Made by a program: the position numbers and the translations under genes. This document shows positions 21,789-29,803 of a DNA stretch of 37,988 nucleotides, piece by piece; position 1 is the stretch's first letter; the number at the start of each line of letters is the position of its first letter. The notes under the pieces are model-generated. The model had not been told where the DNA came from and did no database searches. It saw nothing but the letters and a program-made list of their open reading frames with translations. The DNA is from a virus: IMG/VR virus record IMGVR_UViG_3300034068_000173, positions 1-37,988 of that record; one strand, written 5' to 3'.

Positions 21789-23381
21789 TTATAGTGATGT
21801 GTCTCCGCCTAAAATTGCCAATACGTTGGTGTACTTGATGATGCTTACCACTGAGTACTGTCCGTTGTTCTTGCTGTGTCCCTGTCTGTTTCCGATAACC
21901 AATCCACCCGTACCTGCAATGCTTGAAATTGCAGCGTCCAACTGAATGAGCGTTACGTTAAACCCACCGGGAAGTGATGCGTCAAATGTAATCGTCAAGG
22001 CACCTGTCAACGCAATTACACTTGAGTTGTATGTAGCAGCGTTAGCTGAGTTAAGAGTTAAGTTAACTGAAGTACTTGCTTGGTTGGGGACAAAATTATT
22101 TAATACTGATCCATTCAAATTTAATCCCTCGCCTATTTTAGTTACACCTGTTGCGCGATTTACCTCTAAAGGTGTACCCAACAAAGTGCCAGCATCGTTA
22201 TAGCGTCTTAAAACAAAGTTACTACCTGCATTAGATCCGCTTTCTGCTACGTTGTTACTATATAAACCCCAGCGCTGTAAACCAGCAGTACGGAAAGTAA
22301 TAATTTTGCTTTGACCTGCATCGCCATCAATTACTTGACGAGTAGTACCGGCTGCTACTTTTAAGTGTAAAATACCTAAAGGCGCAGCTATACCTAATCC
22401 CAATCTTTTATTGGTATCGTCCCATATAAAATTAGGATCTGAATCAAAAGCCCCAGCGTTGTTAAACTGTACCTCGCTAGTAGAACCTGCTGGCGTTCCA
22501 GATACCACTAAATCACCTGCGCCCAACACAGAACTACCATTAATTGTCTTAATGTTAGTACCAGATACTAGCGCGGCCTGTTTGCCGTTGAATGTGCTCC
22601 AGTCGGTGCTTGTAAGAGCTCCTCTGTTGGATGCAGATGCGTTAGGTACATTTAAGGTAATGACAGGAGTAGTCGTGCTGTTGGCAACCGTAGAACTCAA
22701 ATCTGTTCCAGTAGTTCCTAGAGTCAGTGCCGATACGTTAGTAACGGTTCCACTTCCTCCTCCCCCACCTGTAGCGTTGATGGTTACAACGCCTGTTCCC
22801 CCTACCGGAGAAATAGTGACGTTAGTACCTGCTACAATCTGAGATACGCCACTTGCACCACCACCACTATACTGTGGGATGTTTAATGTACCACCAACCA
22901 ATGTGGCCGCGCCACTTGTGCCGGTAGTAGTAAGCGTTAATGTTTGCTGCTTGCCATTCAATTGTGTTTGAATATTGTCGCTAAGTCCGTTTAAATAGTC
23001 AAACTCAGCATTGCTTATTACACCACTGCTAATTTTAGCAGCGTCAATGCCTGTTGGCAAGTCACTAGCGGCTAGGTCAGCACCTGCTGTAACTAGTCCT
23101 TTTGCATCGTACGTGATCTTTGTCTTGGTGGCTCCTGTAATTGCAGCGTTCTCATCCACTTTCAAGTCTAATGCAGTTTGAGTTGCAGTTGATACAGGTT
23201 TATTTGCATCTGATGTATTAGAAACGTTATCTAATGCTAATGCAACCTTCAGTTGACCTGGAGCTACTTTCTTTGTCTCTCCTACACCTGCTGCTACACT
23301 AACATCTACAATTGGTATCATGTCATTGCTGACATCGATACCTCCAATCAGAGCTAGTTCGGTTATTTTTTGATTTGCCAT
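21789..23381 (-). CDS. Tail-fibre protein, 530 aa
   Basis: A Gly/Thr/Ser-rich beta protein with an N-terminal MANQKITELALIGG opening typical of Bacteroidetes phage fibres, a GGGGGSGTVTNVSALTLG linker, repeated units such as NIKTINGSSVLGAGDLVVSG and RLGLGIAAPLGILHLKV, and a compact C-terminal domain (VNLTLNSANAATYNSSVIAL ... GGLVIGNRQGHSKNNGQYSV). That last part resembles the trimeric tip domain of phage fibres. It shares style and short motifs (GTVT, LGxGxxxP) with the + strand 795-aa fibre. It is translated after the small 45-aa gene and is the largest gene of the adhesion operon. Confidence 0.85.
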   Translation of the reverse strand: MANQKITELALIGGIDVSNDMIPIVDVSVAAGVGETKKVAPGQLKVALALDNVSNTSDANKPVSTATQTALDLKVDENAAITGATKTKITYDAKGLVTAGADLAASDLPTGIDAAKISSGVISNAEFDYLNGLSDNIQTQLNGKQQTLTLTTTGTSGAATLVGGTLNIPQYSGGGASGVSQIVAGTNVTISPVGGTGVVTINATGGGGGSGTVTNVSALTLGTTGTDLSSTVANSTTTPVITLNVPNASASNRGALTSTDWSTFNGKQAALVSGTNIKTINGSSVLGAGDLVVSGTPAGSTSEVQFNNAGAFDSDPNFIWDDTNKRLGLGIAAPLGILHLKVAAGTTRQVIDGDAGQSKIITFRTAGLQRWGLYSNNVAESGSNAGSNFVLRRYNDAGTLLGTPLEVNRATGVTKIGEGLNLNGSVLNNFVPNQASTSVNLTLNSANAATYNSSVIALTGALTITFDASLPGGFNVTLIQLDAAISSIAGTGGLVIGNRQGHSKNNGQYSVVSIIKYTNVLAILGGDTSL

Positions 23382-23383
23382 AA

Positions 23384-23521
23384 TTATACTTTAACTGTAG
23401 TTATAATTTGATCTCCTGATTGTAATAACAAGAAGTCTCCATCTTGCTTAGTCAACAAGCCAGTAGTTAAAACAACTGGTTTAGTGTTCCTTTTAAGGAT
23501 ACTTAAGAATATACCAATCAT
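23384..23521 (-). CDS. Small gene, 45 aa, between structural genes
   Basis: An open frame from ATG (23519-23521) to TAA (23384-23386) encodes 45 residues: a hydrophobic start (MIGIFLSILKRN), then PVVLTTGLLTKQDGDFLLLQ and a strand-rich end GDQIITTVKV. Its ATG uses the last base of the 100-aa gene's stop (TAATG), the same coupling seen at polymerase. It ends 2 nt before the fibre gene ATG and fills the whole gap. The family is not recognised; the close fit on both sides is the argument for a real gene. Confidence 0.65.
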   Translation of the reverse strand: MIGIFLSILKRNTKPVVLTTGLLTKQDGDFLLLQSGDQIITTVKV

Positions 23522-23823
23522 TACTTGTACGCAATTACACTACCTGAAGAGATAGCAAAGCCAGTAATTAGTCCTCCAGGGATAAATGCCCCTTGAACAA
23601 AAGTTACACCACTCATACCATTGTTAGACAACTCAGAAGCACCATTGACAAGAAATTCTGTGAATACAGTATCTTCTTGTACTACTAGTGCACTGTAGCG
23701 TACGTTTGATACAGTACCTGTGCCGTGGCGTTTAAAACCTCCTGCACCTACTGCAAGACCTGAGGTAGAAGCTATTTGACGAAGCTTCTTTGAATGTTCT
23801 TTAAGTAAATCATTATTTTCCAT
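23521..23823 (-). CDS. Small phage structural protein, 100 aa
   Basis: The first 25 residues form a charged helix (LLKEHSKKLRQIA). The rest is a beta-rich domain with VQEDTVFTEFLVNGASELSN, then GVTFVQGAFIPGG and a closing ITGFAISSGSVIAYK, a pattern seen in small head- or tail-associated proteins of Bacteroidetes phages (strand FTxFxVNGxxxL, then IPxGxxIxGF, ending GSVIAY). It is the first gene after the late promoter and its ATG is embedded in a tandem AAAAGATTAT repeat leader. A virion role is inferred. Confidence 0.7.
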   Translation of the reverse strand: MENNDLLKEHSKKLRQIASTSGLAVGAGGFKRHGTGTVSNVRYSALVVQEDTVFTEFLVNGASELSNNGMSGVTFVQGAFIPGGLITGFAISSGSVIAYK

Positions 23824-23860
23824 AATCTTTTATAATCTTTTATAATTTTTTATAATCTTT
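23821..23860 (-). repeat. Tandem 10-nt microrepeat leader (AAAAGATTAT x4)
   Basis: Four near-exact 10-nt units, read on the minus strand as AAAGATTATA/AAAAATTATA, end in the start codon itself (GATTATGG). One unit has a single change. This is the clearest case of a microrepeat leader in the window. Confidence 0.88.
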
Positions 23861-23874
23861 TATATTATCTATTC

Positions 23875-23899
23875 GACTTTAAGTCCGACCTAAGTCCGA
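23875..23899. promoter_or_regulatory. Operator-like repeat downstream of the late promoter
   Basis: TAAGTCCGA occurs twice (23880-23888, 23891-23899) with an 11-bp period, close to one helical turn. The first copy is fused to an 11-bp palindrome GACTTTAAGTC (23875-23885). It lies just downstream of the -7 element at 23906, inside the 5' leader, where a repressor or activator could act. Confidence 0.5.
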
Positions 23900-23905
23900 G
23901 TTTTA

Positions 23906-23935
23906 CAAATTTACCTTATTTAAAAATAAAGTCAA
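23906..23935 (-). promoter_or_regulatory. Bacteroidetes-type promoter TTG-N19-TAAATTTG
   Basis: On the minus strand TTG (23933-23935), 19 bases, then TAAATTTG (23906-23913) match the Bacteroidetes primary sigma consensus (TTG ... TAnnTTTG) in both sequence and spacing. It would start a leader of about 75-80 nt ahead of the 100-aa structural gene and drive the adhesion and lysis operon. Confidence 0.72.
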
Positions 23936-23948
23936 GAAACTAAAGAGA

Positions 23949-26900
23949 CTATTTTCTTCCAGTTTCTGAGTATATATCTACAAGAGAAGATGTACGTTCT
24001 TTTGACTCAGATCTTTCGTTTTGTAAAGATTCTATTTTTTCCAAAAGATTTTGTTTGGTATCTAGATCTTCTACGTAATCTAATTGTCTTTCTATAGATT
24101 TAATTTGTTTACCAATAGAGTTTACAGATCTTTTTTCTGACTTTAAATCAGCATCTAGACTGCTTATATACCACTTAGGATTATACTTTTCATACTTTCT
24201 AAATAAATATTCAGGATTTAAAAAATAGTTTATAGAAGCGTTTAATCCAAATAGTTTTTGAATACGTGCAGATATTTCCATATCTCCTTTAAGTGTAGGA
24301 TCTGGTGGGTATCTCTTAGGATTAGAGATTTTTCCGCTTCTGCTTCTTGGTACATATTCATCAAAAGGATTTGCATCATCAAAAGGATTTAACATCTCTA
24401 TTGTAAGTTTTACAGCATCAGTAGCTCCTGAAAAAGGAAGAAGAACGTTTCTATTAAGATAGTATTGAGCAAAGTTTTGTCCATCTACGTTATTTTGAAA
24501 TCTAGAATAATAGATAGACAAAGGACTGAATACAGGATTTAAACTGTTTAATTCATCTTCAATCATTAATAAGTTGTAAAGTAAAAAGTATACAACATAC
24601 ATATCTTCTTCATCCTCGTCATCATATCTTATACTATTTAGTATTGCAGAGACTGCCATAATAACAGCTAAAGCAAGCATATCTATTGCTGCACCTTCTG
24701 CTTCTCTTCTTTCTGCAGGAGTCATTAAGTTTCTAGTAGCAGGTAATGAAAAATTGCTTTGATACAAAAGCTTAAGTGCTTGTACTACGGTTACATAAAA
24801 ACCTTGAAACTCTTCACCCGATCTTGGGTTAATAGTTCTACCTACTTTAAATCTTCGCATACCCTGGTAAGCAACCCATCCCTTCATGTTTCCTATAATT
24901 CTACCTAGAGTATAACGACTATACTCTCCTTTGTCCATAGATCCATAAGCACCTTGAATAGCAGCATTGACGTGATTAAGTTTACCTCTGTAATACTGTT
25001 CTATTTTTTGAAATCCTTCTTGGTCTACAATAGTATCCTTAGGAACAAGAATTCCATCTTTAAAATCATAAGCTTCAAACAAAGGAACTCCTTCAGGTTT
25101 ATCTGTTAGAGGAATTAAAAACTGTTGCGAAAGTGCTTCTGCTACTGCACTCCTCATTTCAAATTCACCAAAAGTTCTAAAAAATCCTAAGAAGTTAAAA
25201 GGATTATACTTACGATACTTACCTAATTTCGAAATAAATAGTTTACGTCCTGTTTCACTTAGTTGATCTTCAGGCATAACATTAAAGTATCTCATACGAG
25301 AGATATATTCAGAATCTCTACCATCCTCTACTTCTGACTGGAATAAGTCTGCTATGTGAACAGCATTTCTACCCATAGCTTTAAAGATTTCTTTACGGCT
25401 TAATCCATAAATACCTGCTTGTATAAACACGTTAGCAGATCCTGCCATAAAGTTTTTTACACTTGATGGAAGACGGTAAGCAAGAACAATAGGAGAGTTG
25501 GCAGACAATGCCATATCAAGTACTTTCTCTACCATTCTTCCTGCTTTATTGTTTACTAAGAACTTACGACTCTTACCCTGTAACTTACGTTCAAACAAGT
25601 TATTAATCATCTTCTCAATCTTAGTACCAGGCAAAGACTCTTTTAATACATCCTGCATACCATAGATATAAGGCATTACTTCATACGCTTCTTTAAATCT
25701 AATCAAATCAGCTCCATACATTGCAATACTATTGAGTATGTTAATACTCATCTTATCAGCAGGAATAGGTTTATTATACTTTAAGTAAAGTTTCTTACTT
25801 ACTTTTTGAATAATAGATCCTCCTTCTTGACTTCTTGCAGTCTCCTCATCGTCTTCAAAAGTAGCTTTGTCCCAAATTCCTTGAAAAGTGGCACCTATTT
25901 TAGACTTAAGAGTACCCATGTTAGTATTCTTTAGAGCCTTCTCTGCAGGATCCATAAGTACGCTAGGTAACTCTAAACCTTTCTTAAGATTCATAGGAGT
26001 ACCTTTCTGTAGATCTAAGTAAACATCGGTTATTTTCTTAAGGATCTCTTTTTCTTTAGCGTCTAACTTATCATACTCTTTATTTCTATACTCAGTTTTA
26101 TCAGTACGTAAAGGAACACGTTTACTATACTTTACATTTTTGATATCAGCCCTTACATACTTAGGATTAACAGCAATAGTATTCCACCTAAAAGAAGGAG
26201 AAGTATCCGTAATCAAGTTTTTATCTGTAGGTTCTGTTGACATCCAGAAGTATAAAGGTTCATCGGATAAAGTCCACATTTGGTTATTTTCATCCCATAC
26301 ATTTACTTTTTTATGATTTTGTTTATACCAATCTGTTTTTCTAAGTTCCTTTGTAGCATCAACCTCTAACAAAGCATCGTCTGCTTGGTCTTGATAGCGT
26401 AAACTATTTGTTGCAATCAAAGAAGTCTTGATTAAATTTAACTTACTTGTATACTCTCTAACATAGTCAGGAGTGTAGACTTTTTCTTGGATGTCTCCAA
26501 AAGAAGAAAACAAATCTTTAAGATTATCTGCATCTTCTTTAGACATATCTACATCTGTTTTATAAGCAGTTTTAATCTTTTCTATCTCTTCTTCATACTC
26601 TCTAACAAGACCAGCTAAGTTAGAAGGAGTCCCATCTGGATTTGGTGAAGCAATCTTAGAACCTTCATAAAAGTTATCAGAGTTCTTATATCCTTTCAAT
26701 ACTCCAAAAATATCATTCCACACCTCATCCATTCTACGTACTCCAGAAGGGGCAGGATACCTAGATTGAATAATGGTAATAGCATCTACAATCTCTTTTC
26801 TTTGTTTATAAAAGTCAGGACTAATTTTTCTTACACAGTTATTTGCTTTCCATAAATCAAACTGTTTCTTGTAATATTCTATAGTTTGCTTCTTATACTC

Positions 26901-29747
26901 TAGAGTATCAACATCAGTAGTATCTATTAAAGCTTGATTGTAAGCAGCAACAGCTTTATCATAAGCAGTCTTTTTACTGTTGAGCTGTATATCAAATAAG
27001 TCTTGATTCTCTCTACTTATAGTATAAGTATAAAGTTCTGCGGCAGCCCTACTTTTCTTCCACTCTCTGATATTAGCAGCTATTCTTAAACCTGCTTCAT
27101 CTTTTAAGTTTTTATTTTTATCGTAGTCAGACTCAAGTAAGTCTAACTCTTCTTTTAAATCATCTAACTTATCCAGTTGTTCTTCAGAGTTTTCCTCTGT
27201 AAGACTACCCACCTGGATTTTGTTCATCTCTTCAAATATTAAATCTCGTGCTTCTTTTGATTCAGCACTCAACATATTCTGAATTTGATAATAAACATCA
27301 TCAAAAGGCTGCTCTTCAAACTCTAACTGTGTTCTTCTTATTTCAGCTTCTTTAGCTCTGATTAAGTCCTTCAGTGCAGAGTCTTGTACTTTAGTTTGTT
27401 TAAGTTCTCGTAACTCCGACTTTAATTTAGTAATAAGGTTGTTGTAACGAACTTCATCCATCTCACTTAAGAGAACCATAGTTTCTCTCTTAGAGATTTT
27501 ACCATTCCTACTTTCTAAGATTTCTACTTTCTTAAGAAATCTTCCAAAAACATTTTCAAAGTCAAAAGAAGTGTTAACACCTATACCTTTACTGGTTAAA
27601 TGGGCTTGCAACTCGTCAGCTATTTTCTTCAACTTAACCTCCATTGCTTGAGCTTTTACGTTAGCTGAATCGAATTGATTAGCAATCATACCCCCTACAG
27701 TGCCTGTAAGAATGTTTCCAGACAATCCTGCAGATTCTAGGAATAAAGAAAAGTTCCCTACATCTTTAATCTGACCTCTAAGGGCTTTTAACAAGTTAGC
27801 TTTAGTTGCTAGTGTAGACATCCTAGCCTCTTCATTCCTGATACGATCTTCAGTAAGTTTGATAAGTCTTTCGTTACCGAGTTTTTGTAAACTTGCTAAT
27901 GAAGTTTTAAATCTATCTATATTATCTTGAATTCGTTTTTGAGCGTCTTTTGTTTGAGGCTCAAACTCATCTGCTAATTTAATAGCCAAAGCTTCTACAG
28001 CGTTGTTAAAATAAGCTTTAGAAAGTGAGTCTGAGGTTGATTCTAAGTTAAGAAGTTGTTGACCTAAAACAGTGTTAGCTCCTAAGTCTCCCATTACTCT
28101 ACGATAGTTTTGAGCTAAGTTTGTATATTGTTCTCCTAACTCTTTAGCATGGTAAGCCTGTCTAAACAGTTTGTCTTTTGTAACACTAGGATCAGAAGAC
28201 ATTTTACTAAGAGAATTTCTTACACTTGCTAGATACTTAGAACTATCATAGAAGAAACTTACCAAAGATTTAAAAGACTCAGTAGCTTCTGCTGCAGAGA
28301 TTTCTACAAAAAGATCTTTAGTTCTAAGTACACTACCTACATTTACTCCAAGAATTTCTGCTTGGTCTCTTATCTTATTCCAATCAATTAAGTTTTCTGT
28401 TTGTAAAAGTTCATCTAAACGAGCAAGAAACTCAACTTTGTCTCTTTTCTCATCATCTAAGAACTCGTCCATATCCCTCATCTGTGCATCACTCATAGCA
28501 TAAGGCATAGAGTTTAACTTAGTGTAAAGCACACTTGTATTAATATCTTGTGCAAAGAGTACTTCATTAAAGAAGTTCTCTAGTAGAAGATCTACGTTTT
28601 CTAGACTATTAAGATTTTTATTTAGGTTTAGTTTCTTACCAAAGAACTTCCAAATTGCATCTACGATTTTAAGAAACCAATTAGGTTCCTCCTTTTCTAA
28701 AAGGTCTCTGAATGCTGGGTTAGTAAAAAACTCTGATACAAACTCGTGAATATCTCTAAATCCATAATAATCTTCTACCTTTTCTTTGGTAGAATACTTT
28801 TGTTGATAGTAAGCTAGAATAGGTTTAAGACTATTTACTAATGCTTTATCTGCTTCAGTTGTAGGGTTCTGTAAACTAGAAGCTAGAACTGAGTGTAAAA
28901 TCTCGTGTAGAATTACACGTCTAGAATAATCCAGTCCTCTGCTTTTTAAACCAAATACATTTAATTTAATAGTATGAAATTCAGGTACATACTCTCCCAT
29001 AGGAATTTCTTCCCTTCCCTCTAAGTCTTTTCCTGTAAAAAAGTCTAAGCCAATATTAGGAATCAAGTCTATGATAGGTAGAAGTTTTTTAATTAAAAAC
29101 TTTTCATAATCAGGCGTCTCAGGATCATTAAGAATTTTAATTAAAGTATCATAAACATCAGGCTGTTGAAAGTCTACATACTTCTTTAAGAATTCTATTC
29201 TTGTTTCCTTACCCTTAGTCAAATTTTTGCTAAATACTTCACCTTCGATAAAACTGCCTAAGTAGATTGTGTTTAACTCTGTAAATGGTATTGGATATAT
29301 CTTATACATCCTGTCTAACACAGATGCTTCAGGATTAACAATATCTATACTTATAGAAGAAACTCCTTTTTGTTTAACGTAGTTAGCTACTTCAAGCAAA
29401 GTAGTTAGGTTGATTGCAGTATCTATTCTTACTTGAACATCTTCAAACAAGTCTTGTGCTCCTCTAAGATACTCTACTTGCTCAGGAGTTAAAGAATCAA
29501 TGCCTAAGTTGTTAAGCAAGTTGTCTGAGTCTATTTCTACAAAATTTCCAAACCTACCCTTATCCTTGTTTAAAGGTTTAGGCCAAGTATTATTTCCATC
29601 TTTCTTAGAATACAGACTTCCTTGTTTAACTAAGTCTATAGCTTGTTCATTACTGTATCCTACTTGGGATAAAGTATAAGCAAGTACAGAAGTTTGATTC
29701 ATCCCTGTTACAGGATTAGTATATTTTATGACGCAGCCTTTAGACAT
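23949..29747 (-). CDS. Giant virion protein with zincin metalloprotease domain, 1932 aa
   Basis: The N-terminal quarter holds a metallopeptidase: VILHEILHSVL with HExxH at 281-285, and HEFVSEFFTNPAFR near residue 334 supplies a plausible third ligand, the pattern of phage-encoded zincins. The middle (about 480-1150) is long charged coiled coil. The C-terminal third has a hydrophobic segment (LALAVIMAVSAILNSI, about 1687-1702) followed by DEDEEDMYVVYFLLYNLLM and a charged tail. Giant zincin-bearing proteins are a feature of crAss-like phages, where such proteins are packaged and probably ejected with DNA. It lies downstream of the RNA polymerase gene with a 56-base gap containing a promoter-like element. 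NPFDDANPFDE is a small internal duplication. Confidence 0.82.
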   Translation of the reverse strand: MSKGCVIKYTNPVTGMNQTSVLAYTLSQVGYSNEQAIDLVKQGSLYSKKDGNNTWPKPLNKDKGRFGNFVEIDSDNLLNNLGIDSLTPEQVEYLRGAQDLFEDVQVRIDTAINLTTLLEVANYVKQKGVSSISIDIVNPEASVLDRMYKIYPIPFTELNTIYLGSFIEGEVFSKNLTKGKETRIEFLKKYVDFQQPDVYDTLIKILNDPETPDYEKFLIKKLLPIIDLIPNIGLDFFTGKDLEGREEIPMGEYVPEFHTIKLNVFGLKSRGLDYSRRVILHEILHSVLASSLQNPTTEADKALVNSLKPILAYYQQKYSTKEKVEDYYGFRDIHEFVSEFFTNPAFRDLLEKEEPNWFLKIVDAIWKFFGKKLNLNKNLNSLENVDLLLENFFNEVLFAQDINTSVLYTKLNSMPYAMSDAQMRDMDEFLDDEKRDKVEFLARLDELLQTENLIDWNKIRDQAEILGVNVGSVLRTKDLFVEISAAEATESFKSLVSFFYDSSKYLASVRNSLSKMSSDPSVTKDKLFRQAYHAKELGEQYTNLAQNYRRVMGDLGANTVLGQQLLNLESTSDSLSKAYFNNAVEALAIKLADEFEPQTKDAQKRIQDNIDRFKTSLASLQKLGNERLIKLTEDRIRNEEARMSTLATKANLLKALRGQIKDVGNFSLFLESAGLSGNILTGTVGGMIANQFDSANVKAQAMEVKLKKIADELQAHLTSKGIGVNTSFDFENVFGRFLKKVEILESRNGKISKRETMVLLSEMDEVRYNNLITKLKSELRELKQTKVQDSALKDLIRAKEAEIRRTQLEFEEQPFDDVYYQIQNMLSAESKEARDLIFEEMNKIQVGSLTEENSEEQLDKLDDLKEELDLLESDYDKNKNLKDEAGLRIAANIREWKKSRAAAELYTYTISRENQDLFDIQLNSKKTAYDKAVAAYNQALIDTTDVDTLEYKKQTIEYYKKQFDLWKANNCVRKISPDFYKQRKEIVDAITIIQSRYPAPSGVRRMDEVWNDIFGVLKGYKNSDNFYEGSKIASPNPDGTPSNLAGLVREYEEEIEKIKTAYKTDVDMSKEDADNLKDLFSSFGDIQEKVYTPDYVREYTSKLNLIKTSLIATNSLRYQDQADDALLEVDATKELRKTDWYKQNHKKVNVWDENNQMWTLSDEPLYFWMSTEPTDKNLITDTSPSFRWNTIAVNPKYVRADIKNVKYSKRVPLRTDKTEYRNKEYDKLDAKEKEILKKITDVYLDLQKGTPMNLKKGLELPSVLMDPAEKALKNTNMGTLKSKIGATFQGIWDKATFEDDEETARSQEGGSIIQKVSKKLYLKYNKPIPADKMSINILNSIAMYGADLIRFKEAYEVMPYIYGMQDVLKESLPGTKIEKMINNLFERKLQGKSRKFLVNNKAGRMVEKVLDMALSANSPIVLAYRLPSSVKNFMAGSANVFIQAGIYGLSRKEIFKAMGRNAVHIADLFQSEVEDGRDSEYISRMRYFNVMPEDQLSETGRKLFISKLGKYRKYNPFNFLGFFRTFGEFEMRSAVAEALSQQFLIPLTDKPEGVPLFEAYDFKDGILVPKDTIVDQEGFQKIEQYYRGKLNHVNAAIQGAYGSMDKGEYSRYTLGRIIGNMKGWVAYQGMRRFKVGRTINPRSGEEFQGFYVTVVQALKLLYQSNFSLPATRNLMTPAERREAEGAAIDMLALAVIMAVSAILNSIRYDDEDEEDMYVVYFLLYNLLMIEDELNSLNPVFSPLSIYYSRFQNNVDGQNFAQYYLNRNVLLPFSGATDAVKLTIEMLNPFDDANPFDEYVPRSRSGKISNPKRYPPDPTLKGDMEISARIQKLFGLNASINYFLNPEYLFRKYEKYNPKWYISSLDADLKSEKRSVNSIGKQIKSIERQLDYVEDLDTKQNLLEKIESLQNERSESKERTSSLVDIYSETGRK

Positions 29748-29786
29748 CTTGTTTGTTTAAATTTAAATTGTTTACTTATTTACTTA

Positions 29787-29794
29787 CAAATATA
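29787..29794 (-). promoter_or_regulatory. Promoter -7-like element TATATTTG upstream of the zincin giant gene
   Basis: On the minus strand the 11-mer ATTATATTTGT recurs here, with TATATTTG at 29787-29794 and about 39 nt before the ATG at 29747. No -33 TTG is present. The leader reads AAGTAAATAAGTAAAC, again a short tandem repeat. Confidence 0.55.
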
Positions 29795-29803
29795 ATTGGT
29801 TTT

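Noticed and set aside
22411-22842. 143-codon open frame on the + strand
   Set aside because: Antisense to the tail-fibre gene; low-complexity Pro/Val/Leu content mirrors the Gly/Thr-rich fibre codons.
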